DNA of 44,719 nucleotides, taken from NCBI GenBank assembly GCA_040902585.1, contig JBBDXA010000052.1:1-44719 (forward strand), in the 5' to 3' direction. The notes beneath the pieces were generated by a model. The model searched no databases, was not told the origin of the DNA, and saw only the letters and a list, made by a program, of their open reading frames with translations. Numbering within the stretch: the stretch's first letter is position 1; every line of letters begins with the position of its first letter. The position numbers and the translations under genes were made by a program. Below are positions 1-7,294 of this stretch, in pieces. This DNA comes from JBBDXA01 sp040902585 (GTDB lineage: Bacteria > Planctomycetota > Phycisphaerae > Phycisphaerales > Phycisphaeraceae).

Positions 1-157
1 CCCGGGCCGGGGTGAATTCCTCGTCTTGTGCCTCCGCCTGCGGCACCTGCGAAAACGCCTGTTGCGCGGGGATAAACAGCGTTTCCGTCCGTTGCGGCGG
101 CTGGTGAAACAGCGAGAGCTGTCCGATCGTCCTGATCCGTTTAGATCGCATGGGCAT
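1..157 (-). CDS. N-terminus of an unknown protein, cut by the window edge
   Basis: An open frame on the minus strand starts at ATG 157 (or the in-frame ATG at 151) and runs off base 1 without a stop, giving about 52 residues. An in-frame TAA lies a few codons upstream, so these are the only ATG starts. The peptide begins MPMRSKRIRTIGQLSLF and is then rich in Gln, Pro and Glu. There is no signal peptide or membrane segment, and I do not recognise a family. No clear ribosome binding site is visible. It could be a chance frame, because only the N-terminus is present. Confidence 0.35.
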   Translation of the reverse strand, partial: MPMRSKRIRTIGQLSLFHQPPQRTETLFIPAQQAFSQVPQAEAQDEEFTPAR

Positions 158-337
158 TACAGGCCATGCATGTTATCAGGCCGTTTGAATTCTTTGCAGG
201 CGTCGATCTAGTCACCGCAAGCAGCCGTATGAAGAATCCGATAACGGCAAGGAGGTCGAGACGCTGCATCGATCGGCAACCAACCGTCGATGCAGTGAAC
301 CAGGGTAACACCACCTTGGCAGGCTGCGGAGAATCCC

Positions 338-517
338 ATGCGACGAATCGTTCTCACCATTGCCATCACGCTTTTCACCTGCGCCGCCTTCGCGGGCTGC
401 CAGGCCGGCCCCGAGCCGTTCGGTGTCATCGAACCGAACTACTCCTACGTTCGGCACGGGCTTTCGACGGGGGGCGATGTCGCGGCGCCCGTGTCGGTGG
501 TGGATGCGGAGCAGTAA
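338..517 (+). CDS. Small secreted lipoprotein, 59 aa
   Basis: ATG 338 follows a GGAG box six bases upstream. The product starts MRRIVLTIAITLF, a short basic and hydrophobic signal, and then has the lipobox AFAGC, so cleavage before Cys21 and lipid anchoring are expected. The mature part is only about 39 residues (starts CQAGPEPFGV) and ends VSVVDAEQ. Function is unknown; very short lipoproteins of this design are common in planctomycetes (general knowledge). It stands alone, followed directly by a long hairpin repeat. The signal, lipobox and ribosome site together make it convincing despite its length. Confidence 0.6.
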   Translation: MRRIVLTIAITLFTCAAFAGCQAGPEPFGVIEPNYSYVRHGLSTGGDVAAPVSVVDAEQ

Positions 518-530
518 GAACACCCATCAC

Positions 531-636
531 GGTGCCACGGCTCGACGAGGCTTTGCGAGGAGACCCGTGCGAATCACCTGATGCATCAGGACTACGCCGC
601 GGGTCTCGTCGCAAAGCCTCCTCGAGCCGTGGCACC
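531..636. repeat. Long hairpin repeat, family A
   Basis: Inverted arms at 531-567 and 600-636 (37 nt each) match at 35 of 37 positions. The loop (568-599) contains a perfect 14-bp palindrome at 577-590. It sits between the lipoprotein and lpxD. A diverged single arm of the same family lies at 16299-16340. It could act as a terminator or be a non-autonomous mobile element; neither is proven. Confidence 0.8.
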
Positions 637-703
637 CGAGTCTTTCCTCATTCGATGGGTCTCGATCACCTTTGCGTTCGAGGGTGCGCCGGCGATCCGT
701 ATT

Positions 704-803
704 TGACGCAGAGACGCAGAGGAAGAAGAGAATCAGAGAGAACTCGAAAGTCGCCGCTTGATCCCTCTCAGCGCTCTCTGCCTCTCTGCGACCTCTGCGT
801 TAA
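704..803. repeat. Period-8 inverted tandem repeat
   Basis: The left arm is built from ACGCAGAG-type octamers and the right arm, ending near 803, carries the complementary CTCTGCGT-type units, so the stretch can fold on itself. With the family A hairpin it fills the 350-base gap between the lipoprotein and lpxD. No gene is seen here: the long frames across it consist of repeat. Confidence 0.7.
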
Positions 804-853
804 AACCGTCAACCCGGTGCGCAACTAAACACAAGGCCACTCGCACGGGTCTT

Positions 854-870
854 GCTAAGCCGCAAGCGGC
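854..870. repeat. 17-nt palindromic element, copy 1
   Basis: GCTAAGCCGCAAGCGGC, with a GCCGC-AA-GCGGC core, lies immediately after the lpxD stop codon. Identical copies occur inside nuoG (2805-2821) and lipB (30277-30293). Confidence 0.8.
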
Positions 871-1938
871 TCATGGTTCATTTTCGTTCACCTTCGCTTC
901 AAGCTCCGTAAGTCGCTGCATGATGTTGCGGGCTTCCTTCAGGAGGTCATCCATGCGCATGATGCCGATGTAGCTGCGCTTGGCGGCATGCCAGGGTTGG
1001 GCCGGTGTACCGCCCCATTTTTCACCCGTGGGAATGTCATCCATCACGCCGGACTGCGCGGCGATCTGCGCGCCTTGACCGATGGATAGATGGCCCGCGA
1101 TGCCGACCTGTCCGCCGGCGACGACGTAATCGCCCGTCTTCGTGGACCCTGCGATGCCGACCTGGGCGACGAAGAGATTGTGCCTGCCGATCTGCGCGCC
1201 GTGTCCGATGGTGACACCGTTGCTGAACTTCGAGCCGCGGCCGACGCGAGTCGAGCCCACCGTCGCACGATCGACGGAACAGCCCGCGCCCATCTCGACA
1301 TCATCTTCAATCACCGCGTTGCCCACGGGCGGAATCTTGTGATGGGCCAGTTCCTCCCCTTCGCGCTGGTGCGTCGCGTAGCCGAAGCCATCCTGCCCGA
1401 TGACGCAGCCAGCGTGGAGGATGACGCGCTGGCCCAGCACGCAGGAATCGTAAATCGTCACGCCGGGGTAGAGCACGCAGTCATCGCCGAGGACCGCCCC
1501 CTGCCCGATGGTGCAGTGCGGATGGATCACACAGCGTTCACCGAGGACCGCACCGGCTTCGATGACCGCGTATGCCTTCACGCAGCAATCCTTGCCGAGC
1601 TTCGCGCTCGCGTCGATCACCGCCTTATCACTGATGCCCGCCATCACCTTCGCCCGCGCCGGGGCAAGGGCAACCATCGCTTCGCGGAAGGCGAAGTACG
1701 GATCCTCGGCAATAAGCAGCGTGAGCGACTTGGGCGCGATCTCCGCTTCGCGACTCGACACGATCGCAGCCCCTGCCTTCGTCGTCATCAGCGGTTTGAG
1801 ATAGCGCGAGTTGGCGACGAATGTCACATCCTTCGCGCCCGCCTCTTCGATGCCCGCGCAGGAATCGATCGCGCGGGCCGCGTCGCCGCGCACCTGGGCA
1901 CCGATCCTTGTCGCAAGTTCACCAACGGTCATGGCCAT
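871..1938 (-). CDS. lpxD: UDP-3-O-acylglucosamine N-acyltransferase LpxD
   Basis: Third enzyme of lipid A synthesis: it transfers a 3-hydroxyacyl chain from acyl-ACP to the 2-amino group of UDP-3-O-acylglucosamine in the cytoplasm. The 355-aa product has the LpxD N-terminal domain (about 1-105), then a long left-handed beta helix of hexapeptide repeats (for example VLGERCVIHPHCTIGQGAVL), and a C-terminal helical tail. The probable catalytic His is about residue 245 in VTIGHGAQIG, close to its position in E. coli. The frame is open up to 2088, but the start MAMTVGEL at 1938 fits the family and lies six bases after a TATGAT box. It is not clustered with other lpx genes here; it implies that the organism makes a lipid A-like outer-membrane lipid. 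Confidence 0.95.
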   Translation of the reverse strand: MAMTVGELATRIGAQVRGDAARAIDSCAGIEEAGAKDVTFVANSRYLKPLMTTKAGAAIVSSREAEIAPKSLTLLIAEDPYFAFREAMVALAPARAKVMAGISDKAVIDASAKLGKDCCVKAYAVIEAGAVLGERCVIHPHCTIGQGAVLGDDCVLYPGVTIYDSCVLGQRVILHAGCVIGQDGFGYATHQREGEELAHHKIPPVGNAVIEDDVEMGAGCSVDRATVGSTRVGRGSKFSNGVTIGHGAQIGRHNLFVAQVGIAGSTKTGDYVVAGGQVGIAGHLSIGQGAQIAAQSGVMDDIPTGEKWGGTPAQPWHAAKRSYIGIMRMDDLLKEARNIMQRLTELEAKVNENEP

Positions 1939-1944
1939 GGTCAC

Positions 1945-1971
1945 ATCATATAGCCCGGCACATGTGCCGGG
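1945..1971 (-). promoter_or_regulatory. lpxD -10 box and 18-bp palindrome
   Basis: On the minus strand TATGAT (1950-1945) ends six bases before the lpxD ATG, so the transcript is probably leaderless. Just upstream, CCCGGCACATGTGCCGGG (1954-1971) is a perfect 18-bp palindrome where the -10/-35 spacer would be. It may be an operator, or another member of the short hairpin repeats of this genome. Confidence 0.45.
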
Positions 1972-2104
1972 TTCCGCTCCTGCGCCGCGCGTCTCGCGTC
2001 TCGTGCCGCACCTTCGCCAACCTTCGGCGAGCCGGGGGCTAAGTGAGGGAACTGAAGACCGCGGTGGGGCGTCCAACGTATCATTCATCCCAAGGAGTCA
2101 CCCC

Positions 2105-2485
2105 ATGCGTTCATTGATTGCCGTCATCGTTCTGCTCGCTGTCGCCGCAGCCGCCCCGCTGACTTTCGCCTGTAGCTGCGCTCCGCCCCCGCCGCCGAAG
2201 GAAGCGCTGAAGGGTTCGGTCGCAGTGTTCAGCGGCAAGTGCGTCGAGGTGAAGATCGATGAGAAAGGCTTCACCAAGCACGTGACCATTGAAGTGGATC
2301 GCGTCTGGAAGGGCGAGGTCGGCAAGAAGGTGACCATCACCACCGCGGTCCACGGCGCGACCTGCGGCTACGGCTTCACCACCAAGGGCGATGCCACTTA
2401 TCTCGTCTACTGCTTCGGCAAGGCCGATTGCCCTGGCGACGAACATCTGCACGCGCACCGCGTCGCTGGCTGCCGCAAAGGATGA
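2105..2485 (+). CDS. Secreted TIMP/NTR-like Cys-rich protein, frameshifted near its end
   Basis: ATG 2105 has a good AAGGAG ribosome site. A signal peptide (MRSLIAVIVLLAVAAAAP) precedes a CSC motif. The body has the pattern of tissue-inhibitor-of-metalloproteinase-like (netrin-fold) bacterial proteins: VFSGKCVEVK, VDRVWKGEV, VTITTA, CGYGF and YLVYCFGKADC. The last 20 residues do not fit. Reading the +1 frame from about 2434 restores the expected LATNICTRT followed by SLAAAKDDLKELGDGEK, ending at TGA 2538-2540. One extra C in the CCC at 2431-2433 would explain it. This is either a sequencing or assembly error or a recent mutation; the intact gene would span 2105-2540. The exact role is unknown. 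Confidence 0.75.
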   Translation: MRSLIAVIVLLAVAAAAPLTFACSCAPPPPPKEALKGSVAVFSGKCVEVKIDEKGFTKHVTIEVDRVWKGEVGKKVTITTAVHGATCGYGFTTKGDATYLVYCFGKADCPGDEHLHAHRVAGCRKG

Positions 2486-2543
2486 TCTGAAGGAACTGGG
2501 CGACGGCGAGAAGCCGAAGGATGAGAAGAAGAGCGAGTGATGA

Positions 2544-2682
2544 GAGCACCAGCCCGAAAGGGTGGTGCTATCGGCGCACGAACGCCCGTTGCTCTGTCGT
2601 TGCCCACGGCTGCGCGTTCTCGTTGCGAATCACACAACAGGACGTCGTGTGTTAACAGCACCACCCTTTCGGGATGGTGCTC
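2544..2682. repeat. Long hairpin repeat, family B, copy 1
   Basis: Arms 2544-2569 and 2657-2682 carry the family B core (GAGCACC ... GGTGGTGCT and its complement). The loop is about 87 nt. It lies between the 3' ends of the TIMP-like gene and nuoG, and its right arm overlaps the first bases of the nuoG stop codon. Confidence 0.85.
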
Positions 2683-4372
2683 AAAGTTCGACGTACTGCA
2701 AATCCGCCTCTTCAGCGCGCTGGGCGACGGGCTGCTCGACGCCTTCGAGGAACGGTTCGCCCATGTTCTGGCGGACGATTGAAGCATCGAAAATCGCCCG
2801 GCCTGCTAAGCCGCAAGCGGCTAACAGGTCCAGCGCGATCTGGCCTTCGCTGTGGGCGCCTTCGACGGGCGCGATCGCCTGTGCAAATGCCTGCAACCGG
2901 CCCTTCGCGTTCTCAAAAGTGCCCGCCTTCTCCGCCCAGGTCACGCTGGGCAAAAGCACATCGCACTTGGAAGAAAGATCGTTGGGCAGCGTGTCCAGCA
3001 GCACGCTGAACTTGCCGCGCACGGCATCGGTCAGCTCCTTCGTCGTCCAGGTGCTGGGGAAATTACCCGTCAGCAGCACCGCTTTGATCGTCGACTTCTT
3101 ATCCGCCAGCAGCGCCAGGCCTTCGTTGTAGGCGTGTACCTGCTTCGCATCGCCGGTGACGGTTTCCAAGGCCCGGCGCACGCCGCGACTGTTGGGGCAT
3201 TTCTCAGCGTACAGCGTGTAGCCGCCGGGGAAGGTTTTATCTTCGCCCTGCTTGGGTATGGGGCCGACGATGAGCGCGGCCATCGGGTCGAGGCCTCGCG
3301 CCAGCTTGCCCAGGGCGTAGGCTTCTTCGCAGGTGAGCATCGGGCTGATGATGAAGGCGATTTTCGGTGACGCAGGTGCGCCCGACGGCTGACCCTCCCC
3401 CGGCCTCTCCCTAAGAGGGAGGGGAGTGGCCGCGCCGCGCAGGCCGTGGGCCGCGTCTGCGATCGCCTTCTTCCAGTCGCAGACCATCTGGTCGCCGAGC
3501 TGCTTTCGCATCGGCGTCTTCAGGCGCTCTTCACTATGAATGAACTTCCAGCCGTAACGCACCTCATCGCTGATCCACCACTTGTTCACATCCAGGTTCG
3601 CGCGGGGCTTGAAACGATACACCTTGCCTTCGTTGTGATGGATCGAAATGTTGTCGCCTGATGCGGTGATGCCGTCGATGCTCGGCGTCTCTTTCAGGAA
3701 CCACACGCGCTGCGAGAAGAGAAAATCCTTGTCGAGCAGAGCGCCGACGGGGCAAATGTCCACCACGTTGCCGGACAGTTCGTTTTCCAGTGGATGACCG
3801 GGGAAGACATCGATCTGTTCGATCGCGCCGCGCCCGAAGATCGCGATCTCGCTCGTGCCTGAGACTTCGCGCGTGAAGCGCACGCAGCGCGAACACATGA
3901 TGCAGCGATCGCCATAGAGTTTCACATGCGTGCCGATGTCCTTCACCGGCTGCTTGATTTTGTCTTCGATGAAACGCGACTCGCTCCGGCCGTACTCGAA
4001 GGAGTAGTCCTGCAAGTGACACTCGCCGGCCTGATCGCAGACGGGGCAATCCAAGGGGTGATTGATGAGCAGGTATTCCATCACCGCCTTCTGGTTGGCG
4101 ATGGACTTGGGGCTGGCGGTTTGGATGACCATGCCGTCAGCCGCGGGCGTCTGGCAGGTGGGCATCAGCTTGGGGATGAGTTCGAGCTTGTTGTTGTTGC
4201 GCGGGTTGGGCTGAGCGACCTCGGCCAGGCAGATGCGACACGAAGCCACGATGGAAAGGCCCGGGTGGTAACAGTAATGCGGGATCTCATGATCGTTCTC
4301 CAGGGCGACCTGGAGGATCATCTTCTTGCCTTCAAAGGCATAAGGCTTGCCGTCAATCGTGAGCGTAGGCAT
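2681..4372 (-). CDS. nuoG: NADH-quinone oxidoreductase subunit G-like iron-sulfur protein
   Basis: 563-aa homologue of the large iron-sulfur subunit of respiratory complex I, which passes electrons from NADH along Fe-S clusters in the peripheral arm. A ferredoxin-like 2Fe-2S domain uses Cys34, Cys45, Cys48 and Cys73. His105, Cys109, Cys112 and Cys118 form the His-Cys3 4Fe-4S site. Cys157, Cys160, Cys163 and Cys207 form the next cluster. A shortened molybdopterin-oxidoreductase-like domain follows, without the extra N7 cluster region. Residues about 312-327 (TPLPLRERPGEGQ) are encoded by an inserted hairpin repeat, and AACGLA (518-523) by a 17-nt repeat. No other nuo genes are nearby, so a link to another NAD-dependent dehydrogenase or hydrogenase is possible. 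A possible -10 box (TATCAT, 4418-4413) lies about 40 bases upstream. Confidence 0.9.
   Translation of the reverse strand: MPTLTIDGKPYAFEGKKMILQVALENDHEIPHYCYHPGLSIVASCRICLAEVAQPNPRNNNKLELIPKLMPTCQTPAADGMVIQTASPKSIANQKAVMEYLLINHPLDCPVCDQAGECHLQDYSFEYGRSESRFIEDKIKQPVKDIGTHVKLYGDRCIMCSRCVRFTREVSGTSEIAIFGRGAIEQIDVFPGHPLENELSGNVVDICPVGALLDKDFLFSQRVWFLKETPSIDGITASGDNISIHHNEGKVYRFKPRANLDVNKWWISDEVRYGWKFIHSEERLKTPMRKQLGDQMVCDWKKAIADAAHGLRGAATPLPLRERPGEGQPSGAPASPKIAFIISPMLTCEEAYALGKLARGLDPMAALIVGPIPKQGEDKTFPGGYTLYAEKCPNSRGVRRALETVTGDAKQVHAYNEGLALLADKKSTIKAVLLTGNFPSTWTTKELTDAVRGKFSVLLDTLPNDLSSKCDVLLPSVTWAEKAGTFENAKGRLQAFAQAIAPVEGAHSEGQIALDLLAACGLAGRAIFDASIVRQNMGEPFLEGVEQPVAQRAEEADLQYVEL
2805..2821. repeat. 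17-nt palindromic element, copy 2, inside nuoG
   Basis: Identical to the copies at 854-870 and 30277-30293. Read on the minus strand it encodes AACGLA in NuoG. Confidence 0.8.
3391..3424. repeat. CCTCCC/GGGAGG hairpin (family E) inside nuoG
   Basis: The short inverted repeat (CTCTCCC-TAA-GAGGGAGGGG type) is translated in frame as a Pro/Arg/Glu-rich loop between conserved NuoG blocks. A related, longer element is inside uppP (11942-12082). Confidence 0.65.
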
Positions 4373-4456
4373 GGGAATCTCAGGGAAAAAGCGAACGGTT
4401 GGCGAGAGTCAGATGATAACGATTGGTCCGGCCCTGGGCGAGTGGAGCACGATCCG

Positions 4457-4566
4457 GGAGCACCATCCCGACAGGGTGGTGCTGTTGGCGAACAGCAGTC
4501 TGTTGCGCCTCGAGGCACCTTCGCGGTTCGATCGCTAACAGCACCACCCTATCGGGATGGTGCTCC
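4457..4566. repeat. Long hairpin repeat, family B, copy 2
   Basis: Arms 4457-4483 and 4540-4566 are 27 nt each and nearly perfectly complementary, with a loop of about 56 nt. It lies between nuoG and the SGNH gene. The stop codon and last residues (GAPSR) of the SGNH protein lie inside the right arm. Confidence 0.9.
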
Positions 4567-5490
4567 CAACTTTTCCTTCACGCGCTGCGCCATCAGCCGG
4601 CTGTAGATCTTGCCCGCCTCATCGCCGATGTGGTAGACCCAGTCGGCGATCATGGCGTTGGGGAAGACGGTCTCCTCGGGCTTGCACAGGAGGCGGTCGC
4701 CGAAGCGTTCATTAAGGGCGGCGGCGATCAGGCGGATCGGGCGGGAGTGCGTCGCGAAGTGAGCCGGGGCGTAGGGACAGTACATGAGAAACACGCGGAT
4801 GCCCCGGGCTTCGCAGCGCCGGATGAAGCCGTCGATCCTGTCGACGTACGCCTCCAGTCGCCCGTCGTCGTCGATGACCGGTCCCGGTTCGCCGGGCTGC
4901 GGCGGGAGGTACTGCGAAGGCTGGCCGCGCATGCGGACGAAGTCGCCGTATTCGTTGAACCCGTCGCGCGTGTAGAGCGGCGAATTGCGCCTGCCGCGAA
5001 TCGCCGAGCGGATCAGTACGCGGATCACCGGCAGCCCGCCGTCGAGCAGCACCTTCAGCCGCGGCAGCGGCACAAAGGAAATGCTCTGCGGCCGGCACAT
5101 CAGCGTCGCGAACAGAAAATCGTTGTTCACCAGTTGCGGCTTGCCCAGCACCAGGTACTCGATGGAAACGACGACCACATCGCCCTTCCGCGCGGTCTGT
5201 TCCGCTTCGCTGAGCTGAAAGTCAAAGCCCGTATGCCCGGAGATGCCCAGGTTCACCGCGGGGATGCCCAGCTCTTCTTCGACGATTTCGGAGTGATACC
5301 CGTACGCCACGCTGGACCCGCCCACCATGAACACGCGCGGCCCCCCGGCCAGCATCGCCGCGCGGTGCTGCTTGTCGATGTGGATCGCCATCATCTCGTT
5401 GTCGAGCGTGGGAAACCGCGCGATCAGAAACACCACGAGCGGAATCTGCACCGCAAAGAAGAGCATGATTTCAAGGATGAACCTGCGCAT
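4549..5490 (-). CDS. SGNH/AlgJ-like accessory protein of MBOAT acyltransferase
   Basis: 313-aa protein with one N-terminal membrane segment (about 7-26) and an SGNH-hydrolase-like domain. The nucleophile-type motif is FMVGGSSVAYG (Ser59/Ser60) and a C-terminal Asp/His block is ADWVYHIGDEAG. Proteins of this kind sit outside the membrane beside an MBOAT protein and pass acyl groups to a polysaccharide or other surface polymer, as AlgJ/AlgX and DltD do (family knowledge). The MBOAT gene ends about 40 bases upstream on the same strand, so they form a two-gene unit. ATG 5490 is preferred over GTG 5496 because AGGA lies eight bases before it. The C-terminus GAPSR and its TAG come from a family B hairpin repeat. 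Confidence 0.8.
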   Translation of the reverse strand: MRRFILEIMLFFAVQIPLVVFLIARFPTLDNEMMAIHIDKQHRAAMLAGGPRVFMVGGSSVAYGYHSEIVEEELGIPAVNLGISGHTGFDFQLSEAEQTARKGDVVVVSIEYLVLGKPQLVNNDFLFATLMCRPQSISFVPLPRLKVLLDGGLPVIRVLIRSAIRGRRNSPLYTRDGFNEYGDFVRMRGQPSQYLPPQPGEPGPVIDDDGRLEAYVDRIDGFIRRCEARGIRVFLMYCPYAPAHFATHSRPIRLIAAALNERFGDRLLCKPEETVFPNAMIADWVYHIGDEAGKIYSRLMAQRVKEKLGAPSR

Positions 5491-5529
5491 GGCCACTTTC
5501 CTGTCTGAGCTACCGATATTCTCTCCGCA

Positions 5530-7020
5530 CTAAAACTGGAAGTAAACAAATCCCTTGGTGTCGCCCGGCATTGCCACCAGGATCGACCAGACCAGCACCG
5601 TGTACAGCACCCAGCGCCAGGGCCTGGCCCAGCCTTTGAGCGTCAGCACGTGATCGTGGCGGCGCTGCACCCATTCGATTGCGAGCAGGATGGCGATGAC
5701 GATCGGCGCGGAGCGGATGCTGTTGGGGTCCGCGCCCTGGAAGATCGTGGCATAGGCGTGCGGGTTGAAGAGGTCCGCGAGCATGCGCTGGATCGCCATC
5801 GCCGCCGACTGCATGTCGGGCGAGCGGAAGAAAATGCCCGAGCAGCAGAAGATAGAGAAGGTGACGACCATGCGGATGAACACCCGTGGTTTGGGAATCA
5901 GGTCCGGCCCGCCGGGCTCTTCCATCGGCGCGCGGACTTTGCGCTTGCGGCGATCGAAGATCGCCAGCGGTTCAGGCAGGAAGCCGATGCCCATGATGGT
6001 GCCCCAGAAGATGAAGTTCCAGGACGCCCCGTGCCACAGGCCGGCGATGACGAAGGTGATCATCACGTTGCGGATGACCAGCACCCGAGTGCCGCGCACG
6101 CCGCCCAGCGGTTGAAAGAGGTAATCGCGGAACCAGGTGGACAGGGAGATATGCCATCGCCGCCAGAATTCGCCGACGGTCTGGGCGAAAAACGGGTAGG
6201 CGAAGTTCCGCCGCAACTGGAATCCGAACAGGCGTGCGGTGCCGATGGCGATGTCCGAGTAGGCGGAGAAATCGCAGTAGATCTGAAAAGCGAAGGCGAA
6301 GGTCGCCAGCATGATCTGCGGCCCGGTGGCGGTCTGAAGGCCCGCGTTGGCGAAACTGCTGCCGTAGATCGGGTCGACCACCTCCGACAGGCGGTCCGCC
6401 ACGATCAGCTTTTTCCAGAAGCCCCAGAGCATCTGCCGCAGGCCGTCCTTGGCCAGTTCGTAATCGAATTTGCGCGGGTTCTGAAACTGTGGCAGCAGGT
6501 CCGGCGCGCGCTCGATCGGCCCGGCCACGAGCTGCGGAAAGAACGAGACGAAGGCCATGAAATCGATCAGCGATCGCGTCGGGCGCATCTTCCCGAAGTA
6601 GATGTCGAGCGTGTAGCTGAGCGTCTGGAAGGTGTAGAAGCTGATGCCCACGGGCAGGACGATCCTGAGCGTGACATCGCTCAGTTCCCAGCCAACGAGC
6701 CCGGCGAGCGAGACGAAGCTGTCGGCGAAGAAGTTGAAGTATTTGAAGAAACCCAGCATGCCGAGGTTGGTCAGCAGGCTGAACCCGAGCCAGAACCGGC
6801 GGGTGCGTTTCACGCTCGAGCCGTGGATCATTCGCCCGACGAGGTAGTCGATCAGGCTGGATATCAGCATCAGGCTACAGAAGCGCCAGTCCCACCAGCC
6901 ATAGAACAGATAGCTGGCCACGATGAGCAGCACGTTCTGTGAAGTGCGCCCGCGGATCAGCCAGTACAGGCTGAAGACCAGCGGGAGGAAGAGCAGAAAT
7001 GTCAGGGTCGCAAAGTTCAT
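5530..7020 (-). CDS. MBOAT family O-acyltransferase (AlgI-like)
   Basis: 496-aa multi-pass membrane protein of the membrane-bound O-acyltransferase family, which moves acetyl or other acyl groups across the inner membrane to an extracytoplasmic partner. Family marks are the opening FLLFLPLVFSLYW, the block LPVGISFYTFQTLSYTLDIY, FFPQLVAGPIERA, FWRRWHISLSTWFRDYLF and the catalytic His of GLWHGASWNFIFWG near residue 329. It is the first gene of a pair with the SGNH protein. The target is not visible from context: no polymerase or synthase genes for a polysaccharide are adjacent. ATG 7020 has only a weak ribosome site. Confidence 0.92.
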   Translation of the reverse strand: MNFATLTFLLFLPLVFSLYWLIRGRTSQNVLLIVASYLFYGWWDWRFCSLMLISSLIDYLVGRMIHGSSVKRTRRFWLGFSLLTNLGMLGFFKYFNFFADSFVSLAGLVGWELSDVTLRIVLPVGISFYTFQTLSYTLDIYFGKMRPTRSLIDFMAFVSFFPQLVAGPIERAPDLLPQFQNPRKFDYELAKDGLRQMLWGFWKKLIVADRLSEVVDPIYGSSFANAGLQTATGPQIMLATFAFAFQIYCDFSAYSDIAIGTARLFGFQLRRNFAYPFFAQTVGEFWRRWHISLSTWFRDYLFQPLGGVRGTRVLVIRNVMITFVIAGLWHGASWNFIFWGTIMGIGFLPEPLAIFDRRKRKVRAPMEEPGGPDLIPKPRVFIRMVVTFSIFCCSGIFFRSPDMQSAAMAIQRMLADLFNPHAYATIFQGADPNSIRSAPIVIAILLAIEWVQRRHDHVLTLKGWARPWRWVLYTVLVWSILVAMPGDTKGFVYFQF

Positions 7021-7294
7021 CCCAGGACTCAGGGGTCGCGGTCGGCCCGGTCGCTGGCACGGGGGCCACAGGCGAATCGAAGGGGGCGGATCGGCGGGTC
7101 AAGATCATACTCGCATTGCGACTTCATCACTATTGGCCCCGTTTCCCGCCCTTTCGCGCGATCAGGCGCGAAAAAGAGAGAAATTTTCCCGTTCAGCCGC
7201 AACAGGCAACGGGTTGCCGCGATAACCCCGTTACCATGAGTCAGGCCCGTCTTGGCTCCCCTCGCGATCGCCACACTTTCGTCGGAGCGTCACA

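Noticed and set aside
166..828. Long plus-strand frame across the first 800 bases
   Set aside because: It runs through the lipoprotein gene in another frame, then two repeats; no domain and no ribosome site.
1090..1953. Plus-strand frame opposite lpxD
   Set aside because: Composition is that of the complement of a GC-rich gene; lpxD on the other strand is certain.
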